This document shows, piece by piece, positions 1-11,772 of a stretch of 64,000 nucleotides of DNA. The stretch is from positions 1,257,501-1,321,500 of the forward strand of contig VCCP01000007.1 of the NCBI GenBank assembly GCA_005765155.1, in the 5' to 3' direction. This DNA comes from Zelopaecilomyces penicillatus. Its lineage: Eukaryota > Ascomycota > Sordariomycetes > Hypocreales > Pseudodiploosporaceae. A program made the position numbers and the translations under genes. How positions within the stretch are numbered: the first letter of the stretch is position 1; each line of letters begins with the position of its first letter. The notes beneath the pieces were generated by a model. That model made no database searches. It saw only the letters and a program-made list of their open reading frames with translations, and was not told the DNA's origin.

Positions 1-1388
1 GAATGTAGTATAGCGAAAGTCGTTTGAATCGTCGTTGTCGTCGTCTTCGTCGTTCTGCGTCGTTATCTCCAGTCCATCCGCGAGGAAGTTGGCCAGAATC
101 AGGAGCGAAGCAAGGCAAAGGGTTAATCGGTAAATTTGCTGATTGCTGTCTGACTGATTGCAAGACGCGACAGGGTGGCCCTAGCCAGGGGTTGCTGCAA
201 AGTCGTCTTATCGTCATTGATAGTGCAATACCAGCAGTTTGGGTGCCTCTAGCGGTGGTCCGAAGTACTCATGTAACGCGCAGGGAGCTATCCGTAAGCT
301 CACCCAATTTCACCCCACATTTTTCTCCTATCGTTGTTCATGGCTTCCCCTGTTTGAGTAATCCCTCCACCATTCCAAGCAAATACAGATACCTACTCCT
401 TAAACTCCCCATGATCACGTTAATGCTAGGAAAACATTCCCCATGTCATCCTTTTCGCCCCGAACCCCTCTCGGATGGAACCATCATGTCGCCTAGTTCT
501 CCCTCTTTCCGCTTCGTTCTAAACCGTTCCGGATGAACAAATCTGATGTTGCATGTACAACAGCACGCGACAATGTCTCAGTTCAACCATCCCCTACCCC
601 GAAATCGGTTGGAGGATCTACGAACCTTTCAATCTCGGTACCGATTTATATTTGCCAGAGAGTCTCCATTGCATTTCCGTAGCAGATTAGGTCGCCCATT
701 TTGACAGCCTGATATGCCTTCTCACAGCTAAGTAGCTTTAGCAATTGGCATCTAGGCATATCGGCCCTTGTCTCCCCTAGCATTGGGATGTACAATCCAA
801 TTTTTTGATGCAGATGAAGACATACAGTTTCGCCGCAGTATACTAGAATTCGCCTCGTCATAAAACAAATTGACTTCCTCTTAGTTAACGCTTTGTTGCC
901 CTCTTTATGTTTATCGATGAACCAGCAGCTTTGCTAAGCCCTTTATCTACCAGAATCTTCTGGTTTTCTCACCTGCACACTTTATTGAGTAATAGTTAAC
1001 ACTGACATCAGGCTCGCATTGTCCAATCAAGGCTGGCTCCATACATATGACCGACTAGTAGAGCCGTTTGCTAGACCCTTTAATCTCAGTCGGTTGGTAC
1101 CAACAAAAGGGACGAGGTTACTTTGGGTCCTAAGGAGCGGCGCGTTTCACGCACATGCTGCTGCAAATGTACTAGATAGAGTCCTACCCATAATAAATGT
1201 GCTATTTTCACCGATATACCGAGAGCCATCATTCCCAGGATTTTGACCGATTTGTGACATGGTTTGAACTGGCAATCACTCAAGAAAATCTGCAAGAATT
1301 ACTTGACAGCTTATGAAAGACAAGAAACAGGGACATCGGGGCTTTTGTGTTGGAGGAAATGATTATGCATTAACCACGACCTATTCAT
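1..1388. other. Intergenic, no supported gene; left edge may hold part of an exon
   Basis: I see no gene I can support here. The first 65 bases carry an imperfect CGT triplet repeat. Read on the minus strand, a frame is open from about position 189 to the left edge and would encode a hydrophobic stretch followed by an Asp/Asn-rich run. It contains no ATG, so it could only be an internal exon of a gene lying further left. The remainder, up to the stop of the reductase gene, has only short open frames, one of which is a 71-codon ATG frame at 646-861 on the minus strand that looks accidental. Confidence 0.4.
28..64. repeat. Imperfect CGT triplet repeat
   Basis: A run of CGT/CTT/CTG triplets near the left edge. 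Read on the minus strand in one frame it would encode an acidic Asp/Glu/Asn-rich tract; in another frame, arginines. Confidence 0.6.
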
Positions 1389-3401
1389 CTAGCCCGTCAA
1401 CAGTTCCCATAGGGCCTCGTTATTCACAAAGTCATGATGGATGATATTAACCAGCCAGTAGTCCGCCTTGATATCACTCAAAAGCTTCTGGCTCTCCGAA
1501 TCCCGGCCATAGACCTGGCCCCACTCCTCCCAAATCCCAAAGGCCTCCTCGCTCCAGGCGCGGAAGCTCACCTCCTCAATAATGGTTGGCGTTACAATCT
1601 CCTTGCCCGGGAACACTCCCCACGTTACTGCATTAGTGCTCGCTGTGACTGTGGTGCTGTTTGCGCCGCCGCTCATATCAGACGAGGCGAAATCCCCTCG
1701 TGCGTTTCCAGCGTAGAAGCAAATGGACTCGTGAACCTCCGATGAGAGAAGCTTTTCGCTGAGCACTTTCCAGTCAGCAGAGGGGATAAAAAACTCAACA
1801 AATGACTTCTGGAAAACGAAACCGGACGTCGGGCCCCATCCAAATGTTGAATCCATCGATGATATTCCGTTGATAGCCGGCTGGGAGGCGACAGTCCACC
1901 ATCCCTTGTTGTTCATGGCAATCAGTCGCGGCTTGATGATGGAGGATTCGGCGGACAGCTCCTCCTCGCTCCACGGTATAGCGGGAAGCTCCCCCTGAAT
2001 GTGTTTGACGAAGATGTCATTGATATCGCTCCGAGTACTTGGACGGCCCCACAGCTTTACGGCCTGTGTGACTGACACATGGAGGCTTACTCCGTATCCG
2101 TCAATCTCGCCATACGCAGGCGACCTGGAGTCACCAAAACGACCATTGGGGAAATCATCCCAGGTGGCCTCTCGACCCAGAGCTCCTTCACCTTCCGAGA
2201 TGGCAAGGGTGTTGGCTCGAGTGTTGATGGAATCGGCGGGGATACCGGCCTCCCGACTGCTCGCCTCCCACTCAGGGAATATGGCAGGACGGCCTCCCAC
2301 TATGACTCGATTGTGTGGGTCAGAGCCCACCGATGAAAGTCTCCTTGAATCGCGAGAATGACTACTCCTTCGTTGGTGGACATGACCGTTGACTTGACGC
2401 AGTGGGGTGGCGAGAGGTTCATCTGCAACGGCCTCCTCATCTCCTGGAACGTCGGGTATGAGACCTGTCCTCTCAAGAATAAGAGACACTGCCTTTTCAA
2501 GATTGAGGGTGTAAAAGTGGAAACCCTTGGGACCTGGTGTCCGACTCTTCACATCCCTCACTTGGTCCACCAAGTCGCCGAGGATATCTACACCTGCAAG
2601 CTTGACCTTTTCGTCATCACCCTTAATCGGATCTAAACGTTCTAGTAAGTGATCGGGGAACCGTGCATGGCTCAGCCTGGTCGTCCGCTTAATCATTGTA
2701 TAGCTCTGGATGGGCATAAGGCCCGGAAGGATGGGTATCGTTTTGAAAACTCCGCTTGGGTGTTCTCTCAATGTAGTCTCGAAATTGTCGTACGCCGTGA
2801 TGTCAAAAAAGAGCTGTGTCATGATAAAGTCGGCCCCAGCCTGGACTTTGTTGACAAGATATGGAAGGTCATACTCAAGACTCTGGTTCTCAGGATGACT
2901 GCCGTTGGCATGGCCCTCGGGATATGCTGCGACACCAATGCAAAAATAGCTTCCATACTTCCTCCGAATATACTTGACTAGGTCAACAGCCCAGTTGAAT
3001 TCTTCCGATCCGTCATCCTCCGAATCGGCAGGGTCGCGATATTCGTCATTTCGGGGAGGATCGCCCCGCAGAGCGAGAATGTTGCGGATACCCAGGGCTC
3101 TTGCATCTTCCAGAGCCTTGTCTATCAGGCGACGGCTCATGTTTGTGCATGTGAGGTGCAGACAGGTCGTAAGGCCTAGCTCGCGCTGGCACATTTCAGC
3201 GAGCTCGAGAGATTTCTGAGCCGTCGACCCTCCGGCACCCCAGGTCACATTGACGAACAAGGGTCGTAGGGCCTGTTCCATTCGATGGAGACGGTCTCGC
3301 AAGTTGGAAAATCCCATTACTGTCTTAGGAGGAAAGAACTCGAGAGAGAAAAACTCCCCGTCAACCGGCAAGGCGGCTATCTTGTCTGTGATTTTGTCCA
3401 T
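1389..3401 (-). CDS. MET12: Methylenetetrahydrofolate reductase, MET12 type
   Basis: This 670-residue single-exon protein reduces 5,10-methylene-THF to 5-methyl-THF, the methyl donor for methionine synthesis, in the cytosol. The N-terminal FAD-binding TIM barrel (about residues 15-310) shows SLEFFPPKT, VTWGAGGST, HLTCTNM, NILALRGDPPR and GADFIMTQLFFD. The C-terminal regulatory half (about 400-670) carries ATWDDFPNGRFGDSRSPAYG and VTWGVFPG and ends near HHDF. Fungi usually have two such enzymes. The sequence follows yeast Met12 more closely than Met13 in the motifs I can recall, so I call it the Met12 paralogue. The ATG at 3399-3401 fits the family length. It is divergent from the leucyl-tRNA synthetase gene across 844 bp. 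Confidence 0.95.
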   Translation of the reverse strand: MDKITDKIAALPVDGEFFSLEFFPPKTVMGFSNLRDRLHRMEQALRPLFVNVTWGAGGSTAQKSLELAEMCQRELGLTTCLHLTCTNMSRRLIDKALEDARALGIRNILALRGDPPRNDEYRDPADSEDDGSEEFNWAVDLVKYIRRKYGSYFCIGVAAYPEGHANGSHPENQSLEYDLPYLVNKVQAGADFIMTQLFFDITAYDNFETTLREHPSGVFKTIPILPGLMPIQSYTMIKRTTRLSHARFPDHLLERLDPIKGDDEKVKLAGVDILGDLVDQVRDVKSRTPGPKGFHFYTLNLEKAVSLILERTGLIPDVPGDEEAVADEPLATPLRQVNGHVHQRRSSHSRDSRRLSSVGSDPHNRVIVGGRPAIFPEWEASSREAGIPADSINTRANTLAISEGEGALGREATWDDFPNGRFGDSRSPAYGEIDGYGVSLHVSVTQAVKLWGRPSTRSDINDIFVKHIQGELPAIPWSEEELSAESSIIKPRLIAMNNKGWWTVASQPAINGISSMDSTFGWGPTSGFVFQKSFVEFFIPSADWKVLSEKLLSSEVHESICFYAGNARGDFASSDMSGGANSTTVTASTNAVTWGVFPGKEIVTPTIIEEVSFRAWSEEAFGIWEEWGQVYGRDSESQKLLSDIKADYWLVNIIHHDFVNNEALWELLTG

Positions 3402-4245
3402 GACGGCTCAATGTCTAGGACGATGTCGCAACTGATAGTTGGTATCTGAGTGCCAGATTGGTTATGTCTGCGTCGCTGATCCGACTGCAGACTCTCGACC
3501 AGTAAGAAAGATGGCGACAACCTGATTTCGATTGCAAAATGGAGCGTTGGAAGAACGTCCTGCGTCGTCTGAAGAATAGACGAGTGGCAAGAGCTGAGAA
3601 GAGATCCGGTCTGGCAACAGTTCTTGGAGGTTTTGGCGTCGTGCAAAGCCGATGTTAAGCCTTGTTAGCTCCACGCGCTCCGCGGCACCTGGCCAATCTC
3701 GATGGTTTATGGTCAATGGCTCCAAGCCTGTAATAATTAGGGTCACGATGGATGCTGCTTGGTTAGGGATTCATTAGCGGGTTGACATGCCTTTTGGCGG
3801 GGCATTCGCAATCCGGTAGCGGGGTTAGAATTTCCTCTGGTCACAGCCTCACAGGTAGGTGCCCAATTAAGCTTCCATTGCTAAGATAAGTAGCTATCTA
3901 GTACCTAATAGCTGTCGATAGTAATGATGATGGTGGTAATTGCGTTCCATGCTTCCAATGGAGGCACCTACTGTAACTCAACGGACATCGCAACATGCAG
4001 GGTCTGGGTACAGTGGGTGTGCCGGGCTGCATACGGCACTGAGCTTCTGGAACTAATGTAAAGGGTCGGGCTTCAGTGCCTAAGCCGTAAACGGGCCGTC
4101 AGGACCTCGGAGCTATGGCGCCAGGCGCTGATATACCAGCCCACGTTTGCATAGGTATTCAAGCTGTGACGACTCTGCTTCCCCCAACCATCGTCGTGCA
4201 ACCACCGGCCACCATCAATTGGCGTCGCATTATGACAACTTCACA
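3402..4245. promoter_or_regulatory. Divergent promoter region between MET12 and mitochondrial LeuRS genes
   Basis: The 844 bp between the two start codons must hold both promoters. A GGCCAATC (CCAAT-type) motif lies near 3690 and an AGATAAG GATA motif near 3884. There is no coding frame I would support. The assignment as promoter rests on gene orientation only. Confidence 0.5.
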
Positions 4246-7222
4246 ATGCGCATGCTCCACGCAAGCCGTGTAGGTCTCACGACCTCCAAGCCGACACTCT
4301 GGGTCCATACTGGAGCTACAAAGTCCGCTAGCATCGCCCGCTCCCAGCCATCGACGAACCTGCCATTTGCATGCCGACGATGGTATGCCGTTGACCTCAC
4401 AGCCTTAGACAGCAAATGGCAACAGGTCTGGAGCGAGACTCGACGTCTCGACAAACAGAATGGGAAGTCTTCTGATAGCAATGGCAGTACACAGAAATCG
4501 AGCTATGTTTTGCCTATGTTTCCCTACCCATCTGGCAGCCTTCACATTGGGCACCTGCGGGTTTATGCAATTGCGGATATTGTCGCGCGATATCGATCGC
4601 TAAAGGGGGATGATGTACTTTTGCCTATGGGATGGGATGCCTTTGGTCTCCCGGCAGAGAATGCTGCCCTAGAGAGAGGTCTTGCGCCAGACGGCTGGAC
4701 GAAGAGTAACATTGTTAAGATGAAGGAGCAGCTGGACCTTATGAACGGGAGCTGGGACTGGGCGAAAGTAAGTCAGCTCATCCATATTTCGAGCCTTTCA
4801 GGCTGGTTTTATTGCCCACACTTCTGATTTATTGAACTAGGAGGTAACAACCTGCGACCCGGCATTTTACAAACATACTCAAAAACTATTCCTAATGCTC
4901 CACGAGCGCGGTCTTGCCTACCAAGCAGAAGCTGAAGTCAACTACGATCCCATAGACAAAACGGTATTGGCGAACGAACAGGTTGATGCAAGAGGCTTCT
5001 CATGGAGGTCTGGCGCTAAGGTTGAAAAAAGAAAGTTGAAGCAGTGGTTCTTTCGCATTTCCGAATATCGTCAAGAGCTCCTTGATGACCTCGACGTCCT
5101 GGCTAAGGACAATGCTTGGCCTGAACATGTCATCTCTCAGCAAAAGCATTGGCTGGGCAAGTCTAGTGGAGCCATGATTAAGTTTCCTCTCTTGGCTATC
5201 GGGCAAGATGTGGGCGTATCAGTTGAGGTCTTCACCACTCGTCCCGATACCCTCTTTGGTGTTCAGTACATCGCCCTCGCCTCGACTCACCCAATAGTAA
5301 CTGGGCTGGCAAGTAAAGACCCTGAACTCCAAGCATTCCTCGACACACTTCCGGGCTTGCCTCCGGAATCCAGAGTTGGCTATCTCCTACCACATATTCG
5401 GGCAATCAACCCTCTTGCATACCATGAAGATACCCCTGATGCTACCAAAGTATCTTTGCCTGTGTATGTGGCACCATATGTTTTAGGTGATTATGGAGTG
5501 GGAGCTGTGATGGGTGTGCCAGGTCATGATGTTCGCGACCACTCGTTCTGGCATGAGCATCACCCTGAACAACCAGTACGGACAGTCTTGGCTGCGTCAG
5601 AAGATGAATCGACTACAGCCTTGAAAAACGAACCTTTCTTATTGCATGGTACTATGACAGATCACAGTGGTTCATTCAAAGGCAAGCCATCTCGAGAGGC
5701 AGGGGAGATGATCATCCAGATGTTAGAGGCTGCGAGCCTTGCCAATCCTATCGAGAAATGGCGTCTCCGCGACTGGCTGATCAGCCGCCAGCGGTACTGG
5801 GGCGCGCCCATTCCCATTATTCATTGTGATGCCTGCGGAGCCGTTCCCGTGCCGGATGAGCATCTTCCCGTACAGCTCCCCGCAGTGGATAATCACTGGG
5901 CAGAGGGAAAGGCCGGGAATGCTCTAGAACTATCACCCAAATTTGTCGAGACATCGTGCCCTAAGTGCAACGGGCCAGCTAAGAGAGATACAGATACAAT
6001 GGATACTTTTGTTGACTCAAGTTGGTATTATGCCCGATTCGCCGATCCCCAGAACTCGGAGCAGCTGTTCTCTCCCGAGGCTGGCAAGTCACTCCCTGTA
6101 GACATTTACATTGGTGGTGTCGAGCATGCTATTTTACATTTGCTGTATGCTCGTTTCATCTATAAGTTCTTGGCGACTACTCCCTTGTTGCCACAATATT
6201 CCCTGGGAAATGGATCCTCTGCAGAGCCGTTCAAGCGACTGATCACCCAGGGTATGGTACATGGTAAGACATACGTCGATCCTGAATCCGGCAAATTTCT
6301 CAAACCTAATGAGTTGGATCTGGCCGAGCCTTCTAGCCCTCGGGTTGTCGCAACGGGGGAACTTGCTTCAGTAGTATTTGAAAAAATGTCCAAGTCGAAG
6401 CACAATGGAGTGGACCCCTCTGAGTTTATATCCAAGCACGGCGCCGATCCTACACGAGCACACATCATCTTCCAAGCCCCAGTTGCAGATGTGCTGAATT
6501 GGGATGAAACCAAGATTTCTGGCGTCACCCGTTGGCTGCAGAAGCTGCACGACCAGGTGATTGCACTGGTAGCATCTCCGGAGGATCCTGTGCCGGCCAA
6601 GAGTTACCTAGCAGCGCGTATTCCCCTGGAGGTGGACCATTCGAAGAAGCAAAGCGCTGCTGTTAAAGAGAAGCTTTCCAAGTGGGATGTTGAGACTGCG
6701 CTGTGGAGGGAGACCCAGCATAAAATAGATTCGGTCACACGCAGTTACGAAAAGATTTACTCGCTCAATGTGGTCGTCTCAGATCTGATGACACTCACAA
6801 ATGAGCTGGTCCAGAGCAAGCAAGCAAATGAAGGGCTCAGGAGGCAAGTCGCCAGCACCATTATACGATTAATGGCACCAATCACCCCTGCATTTGCAGA
6901 GGAGTGCTGGAGTCTACTTCATCCATCCAAGGGTTCGATCTTCAAAACGGCTGGTTTTCCAGAGCAGGATGGCAGTCTGCCGATGCTGCAGTCGGAGCGA
7001 GTAACGTGCGCTGTTCAGATTAACGGTAAGGTTCGCGGGACAGTGACAATTCCGCGGCCGCCAAGCGACCTCCAGCAAGACGCGCTGCGCGACTGGATGG
7101 TGACGGCGATTCTCAACACTGAGGAGGGGAAGAGCCGGTTTAGTTCAGGGCAGTACGACGTGAAGCTTGCCAAACGAACGATTGCTGTAAATGGAGGCAG
7201 AGTGATTAACTTTGTAATGTAG
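4246..7222 (+). CDS. NAM2: Leucyl-tRNA synthetase, mitochondrial
   Basis: Two exons, 4246-4767 and 4841-7222, joined across a 73-bp GTAAGT...TAG intron that keeps frame through WDWAK/EVTTCDP; product 967 residues. It charges mitochondrial tRNA-Leu. The class I signature HIGH is at residues 100-103 and KMSKS at 689-693. The CP1 editing region contains TTRPDTLFG and the GDYGVGAVMGVPGHD segment, and WLISRQRYWGAPIP follows it. The bacterial-type layout and the basic, Ser/Thr-rich N terminus point to the mitochondrial enzyme. The first in-frame ATG is 4246, with A at -3; the frame is open further upstream but only from a TTG. In yeast the orthologue Nam2 also helps group I intron splicing; whether this one does cannot be seen. 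Confidence 0.96.
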
Positions 7223-7878
7223 AAGACTTAGAGTAGATTGTACGATACTGCCTAGTAATTAGACGGCAAAGATGCTTGGCTCTTTTGACAAATCATACAA
7301 CTAAGACAGTCAACCAGGTCTGTAAAATAGCAGGATCGCAAAAACGAAATATTTACCATACAAAATATGATGATATATCCCAATTATAAGCTTACAGGCA
7401 ATTGCCATCATACTTGTTAAATCAACATCAGCAGGGTAAGATAAACAAATGAATTAGCTGCTATAGTGAGGGGCGATGCTGACACTCTAGGTGGTGTTTT
7501 GGTGAACATAGGGCTTGGCAAGACCAGTTGACACATTTGGACTCATAATAAGTTGACTCCGAGGGTAAGCCGGGCCTTCCTCAACATGGCCACATTCTGC
7601 TCCAATCTAATACAGAGGAAAGAAGTAATGAAAGACCTGATGAAAAGGAAGGAAGTAGAGACGATAGTTTGCCTTGTTTAAATTCATCTCATCTTGTTTC
7701 TGCCCCAGCAACATCATAGGACTACACTACAATCTCTCATCCATCCACATTTGCTTTCAATCCATCCATTTGCTGGCTGCTCTTGTTATTATTCCAGCCT
7801 TTCTGCATCACACTGCCACTCTTATCTCTCTATCTGTACGCCCCATAAGAAAAAATAATCACCACAACCACCATCGCC
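7223..7878. other. Intergenic: LeuRS 3' end and promoter of next gene
   Basis: 656 bp without a supported gene. The part after about 7670 is pyrimidine-rich and runs into the start context of the gene at 7879, as expected for a fungal promoter and leader. Nothing else stands out. Confidence 0.5.
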
Positions 7879-8475
7879 ATGGCATTCGCTCGCGTACTGG
7901 CATTCTACCGCTTTGTCACGTTTTACATCCAAGGCTCTGTGGCCCTTGGATTCGCGGCGCTGAGCTTCTTCATTCCCCAGCTCACCATCTTAAGCACACG
8001 GTCAGACTATGCAACAAGTGAAGCAACGCGGCTCGCCCGCACCATAACCGACGTAATGACAGTTGTTCAGCTCGCCCTGTTTTTCAACATGGCTATCATG
8101 GCCCAGAAAAAGCGCGGTCGAGGCTTTTATCGTCTCTTTTGCTCAATCCTGCTACAGCTCGAAGTGTTCACGGTGGCGGGTCGCTTGAGGGAAATGGTCG
8201 TGGGGCACTGGGCTTGGGAGCACCGTTGGCAGTCCCTAGCAGAGGGGGTATTGTTTCTTATCTTTTTCGAATTAATGATGCTCCATGTGGGTGCTGCCCT
8301 GGGTGTCGGCCTGGTTCGTCGCAAGCCAATCAAGGAAAAGACGGACGCGGAGGACTCTGACGGAGACGTGTGCCTGCCAATGACGTGGTTATTGTTTGAA
8401 GCGCTAGAATGGGTTGACGATATTCTCGATGACGACACGGCGGATGAGGATATGCTGGAAGAACAAGCAACTTGA
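7879..8475 (+). CDS. Small four-helix membrane protein, unknown function
   Basis: A 198-residue single-exon frame with a good start context (ATCGCCATGGC). Hydrophobic segments at about residues 6-35, 55-75, 86-103 and 119-146 suggest four membrane helices. A strongly acidic tail begins near residue 155 and ends in an Asp/Glu-rich run. I do not recognise the family. The composition, ATG context and lack of stops support a real gene. It is convergent with the cystinosin-like gene, 201 bp between stop codons. No catalytic motif is visible, so no function is proposed. Confidence 0.75.
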   Translation: MAFARVLAFYRFVTFYIQGSVALGFAALSFFIPQLTILSTRSDYATSEATRLARTITDVMTVVQLALFFNMAIMAQKKRGRGFYRLFCSILLQLEVFTVAGRLREMVVGHWAWEHRWQSLAEGVLFLIFFELMMLHVGAALGVGLVRRKPIKEKTDAEDSDGDVCLPMTWLLFEALEWVDDILDDDTADEDMLEEQAT

Positions 8476-8676
8476 GGAGGTGCACCAAGTCATTACATAC
8501 CAAATAAGCAGCGTTTGGGGCATGGTTAGTTGTTATACAAAACAAGCGTTCTTCTAAAAGAGTCCTCAGCGCCAAAATGTGTGTTAATAAGTTTTAATAT
8601 TTCTTGTCTAAGAGAGATCCAACAGCAAAAGTATGTAAAACGCATATTTGAATACAAGTAAGTGCAACTATCGTTA

Positions 8677-9605
8677 TTAGTCTATATGCCGTCTCTCTTC
8701 ATCAGCTAGAAGGCTGTCGGTCTCACTTGAGCCGGGCGTAGAGCCGGCCTTCTGCCCATCGTGGCGATACAGGACAAAGTGCTGCGCCATGAAAACGCTA
8801 TCGTAGAACATGCTTGCATTTCCAAGAGCAAGCTTGATGGGGTTACCAGTGATGCCGCTCCAGTCGCGCTGAAGGTAGCTGTCGATGAAGAGCTGGGCAA
8901 TGCTGAGAATGCCGCCAGCGAAATCAAGCAGGACCTGTGAGATACTCCAGCCCTGAGTGCTCTGGTTGCGCCAGTTGGCGAGGATCTGGGGTGTGTACTT
9001 GATGAAGGTGATGATGACCTTGACGTATCCGATGGCATATACAATGTCAAGCTCGCACCAGTCCGAGGCGGGATCGTTGCCCGGGGTAGCACCAGCGATG
9101 AGCCAAACGATAGCAACGCCCACGACACAGCCAGCAGAGACACCGAGGATGAAGCGGCTGGGACGGGTGCCAGTGGCCGGGGCGAAGGACCAAAGCGGAC
9201 GGAAGAGGTACTGGGAGGTGGTGATGAGGCTGATGAGGAGGGCGTGAAAAGCAAAGGTGATATCGTTGAACTGGACAGTCGGCGTAAGGCCCGGATGACG
9301 GGCGGCGTACTGCGAGCGGATAAGGGGGGAGTAGTAAAAAGCGAGGTTTGAGGTAAGGTATGAGGCGAAGCCTGTTGACGGAGTAGGTTTGTTGGTTAGC
9401 AAAGTTATTCGGGTAGATTAGGTGGAGTGACGTTTATTGGTGAAGATGACTGACCGAGAATGTTGATAAAGGGGAAGTCTGCCGTTGTGCCGGACGTGGA
9501 GCGACGGGTGTAGTTGAGCATCGGCTGTGGATAGAAAGATGCGCTCCAGCACAGGAAGTAGACCCAGCCAAAGAGGCCAGAGAGGAATTTCCAAAGCTCG
9601 TCCAT
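8677..9605 (-). CDS. ERS1: Cystinosin-type lysosomal/vacuolar cystine transporter
   Basis: Two exons on the minus strand, 9605-9455 and 9371-8677, with an 83-bp intron (donor GTCAGT, acceptor CAACAG) joining NILG to FASYLTSN; product 281 residues. Cystinosin family members export cystine from the lysosome or vacuole by proton symport. Two PQ-loop motifs are visible: YPQP in the first helix region encoded by exon 1, and TPQIL in exon 2, in the WRNQSTQGWS context typical of the family. About seven hydrophobic segments are present, and the length is close to yeast Ers1. The start at 9605 gives a conventional N terminus (MDELWKFLSG). A longer upstream frame exists but does not begin with a better ATG. 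Confidence 0.9.
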
Positions 9606-11012
9606 GTTTGCTTGTTTCAGTTTGCTATTCGCTTCCTGCTGTTGGGTTGGGACAGCCAACAAGGTATTTGCTGTATTATATTCTGTGTGTGTGCGTATGT
9701 CTCGGTTGCTCGTTCCGCCGTCTCGGTCTCGGAATGCGCGCAGCGTCCTCGCACAACAACGACGACCTGTTTTTTTGTCGTTTGGGCCGTTGTTGTTGTT
9801 GTTGGCTAGGTAGGTGAGGTAAAGAGCGAAAACCAACAGCCTATTGTTGGTGGGATGGAGGATGGCGAGGATCAAGGGGGAAGCATCCCTGGGAGGTGTG
9901 AGCGGAGAGCGGGTGTGGCGAAGGCGAGAGGAAAGAGGGGAGGAGAAGAGACGAAAGGGGAATGTCGTGATCTTTAAAAAGATGGGTTTCGCTGGGTGTT
10001 CTTTTTTTTAGACATTCCCAAGGGATGATGTGATGCGCCTAGATGCGGCTGAGTACATACAAGTACTTGACGTAGAATCCAGCTGAATGTGGGATAACGC
10101 CGGAAGTCAAGACATACAAAGTCGTATCTTGTACTGTAGCTTGAAGAACCTCTCCCAGGCAAAAGCTGAACGCGGGGGTGGAGCCGGCAACGAACGGTTG
10201 GCTTATTAAGAGTTCGCAGAATGCTTTTCGTTCCGTATTCGACCAACTGTACATATGTAAGTTTTACCTGTAGGTCGGTCGTCTTTCGGTGGGCCTGCGC
10301 GTGCGTCTATACTGCATGTTCTACTACCTTAGGTATCTGTAGGTACAGTTGCAGCATGTCAATGACTGAATATCCATTCCCATTGTTCTCTTTTTGACTT
10401 TAGTATGTATTAAGCAGGTGGCATCTTTTAGCCCACGGGAAAACCCCCAGGAAGGAGAACAAGGAAGAAAGAGGAAAGAAAAGGAGAGAGGAAGAAGTGA
10501 GGTTGGCTTTAATTACTCTTTCGTTGTTTTTGGGAGCGCCCGTATATTGGCGAAGAAAAAGCCACTTGAAGGCGAGTCCCGTGGGTTGCAGCTGGTGGGC
10601 GTTGTTGTGGTGTGCAGGTAATCAATATACAGTGTCTGTTGTCACTGCACAAGCACTATAATCACTACAGACGTCAGCGATAACAGGTTGAAATGGACTG
10701 CTGCTCATGCATGTACGTGCTTTTTACCGCAGGTTGAGGATGGATGGATACCCCTTGGATGGCACCATTGCGTGCCGTCATGACCCAATGCAGTGGTCTT
10801 CTGGTTCGTTGCTCACATCATACATGAGAGGTCCATATTGATGACAGGTTAGAGCCACATGACCTGCACACCCACACACACAGACAACACTTTGGTGTGT
10901 ACTGCTTTGTATGGCACCGAGTATTTATGTACCTCTTCTAGGTCACGTCTTCATCTTCTCATTCCCATTCCATATCCGGACCAGCTATTTTGGCGCCTCT
11001 CTCCTTCTCTTG

Positions 11013-11030
11013 CTCTCTCTCTCTCTCTCT
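11013..11030. repeat. CT dinucleotide microsatellite
   Basis: About nine CT units inside a pyrimidine-rich stretch upstream of the F-box-like gene. Such tracts are common in fungal promoters. Confidence 0.8.
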
Positions 11031-11386
11031 TCACACAGTTGCAAGTGCAACCAACTCAAGCCAAGTACCTACGTAACCCACTGGCTGCTGACTTAAGACA
11101 CCAAGACCCCTCCCCGCCATCACCATGACCCGTTGTACTCCACCCATCCGTCCGACTACCTCAGTAAATAGTAGGTACTATAATTACCAGCCCTTCCAAA
11201 ACGAGTCAGCAAACATCCTGTTGGCAAGGCGCCAGTACGAAGCAGATAAGGTTTCAAGCATCACCAACCAAAAGTGTAGTCAAAGTTCTATTTATCAAAC
11301 ATGACAATAGGCTGCATGTCTGATAAGTGTGTGAAAACAGACCACTTGGCTAACATCACCATGATAACCACAATATCACATACCAT

Positions 11387-11411
11387 CCCACCCCGCCCCC
11401 CCCCCCTCCCC
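11387..11411. repeat. C-rich tract with G-quadruplex/i-motif pattern
   Basis: Four runs of at least three C with one-base loops: CCC-A-CCCC-G-C11-T-CCCC. The minus strand therefore fits the G3+N1-7 quadruplex pattern. It lies about 360 bp upstream of the ATG at 11773. Confidence 0.6.
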
Positions 11412-11772
11412 TTCCAACTTCTTACTCCCAGTGGCCCGCTCCCCCCCTCTCTCTCCAAACATTAGTTCTATTGCCTATTTTCCTTCGGCTCCTCGGTGTT
11501 GTCAGATTGTCATCCAGCGGTCAAGGCGGCCTTGACGTAGACTAGCCCTTGGTTGGCTACTAAAATGACATGAAGCCGTACATCCATCGACACCCGATAT
11601 AAGACGGTTCTTTGTCCCCATCCTCACCATCTTGTCTCTCGCTTTCCAACCCTCTTCTCCAATATTCCTGCATGTGTCAATGAAGGAATGTTAAATAAAA
11701 TTGTTTTTCAAGATATTTCAATTGATGTTGTGGCGAAATTGCTTGGCAAGCTGATTTACCGAAGCCGTCAAA

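Larger units (their letters stand above)
9606..11772. other. Intergenic: two promoters, low-complexity tracts
   Basis: About 2.2 kb between divergent genes (cystinosin-like and F-box-like). It holds a poly-T run near 10010, purine-rich DNA around 10440-10490, a CT microsatellite at 11013-11030 and a C-rich tract at 11387-11411. A 71-codon minus-strand ATG frame at 10039-10254 has no recognisable features and I do not call it. GGTAC/TACCT words recur (for example near 10330 and 11065). Confidence 0.5.

Noticed and set aside
4147..4245. Upstream extension of the LeuRS frame
   Set aside because: It begins only from TTG; the ATG at 4246 has better context and gives a normal mitochondrial presequence.
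9405..9875. Longer minus-strand frame around the cystinosin first exon
   Set aside because: It reads through the intron on one side and upstream DNA on the other. The spliced two-exon model gives the family sequence.
10039..10254. 71-codon minus-strand ATG frame
   Set aside because: It is isolated, short and without features, and lies in a promoter-rich interval.
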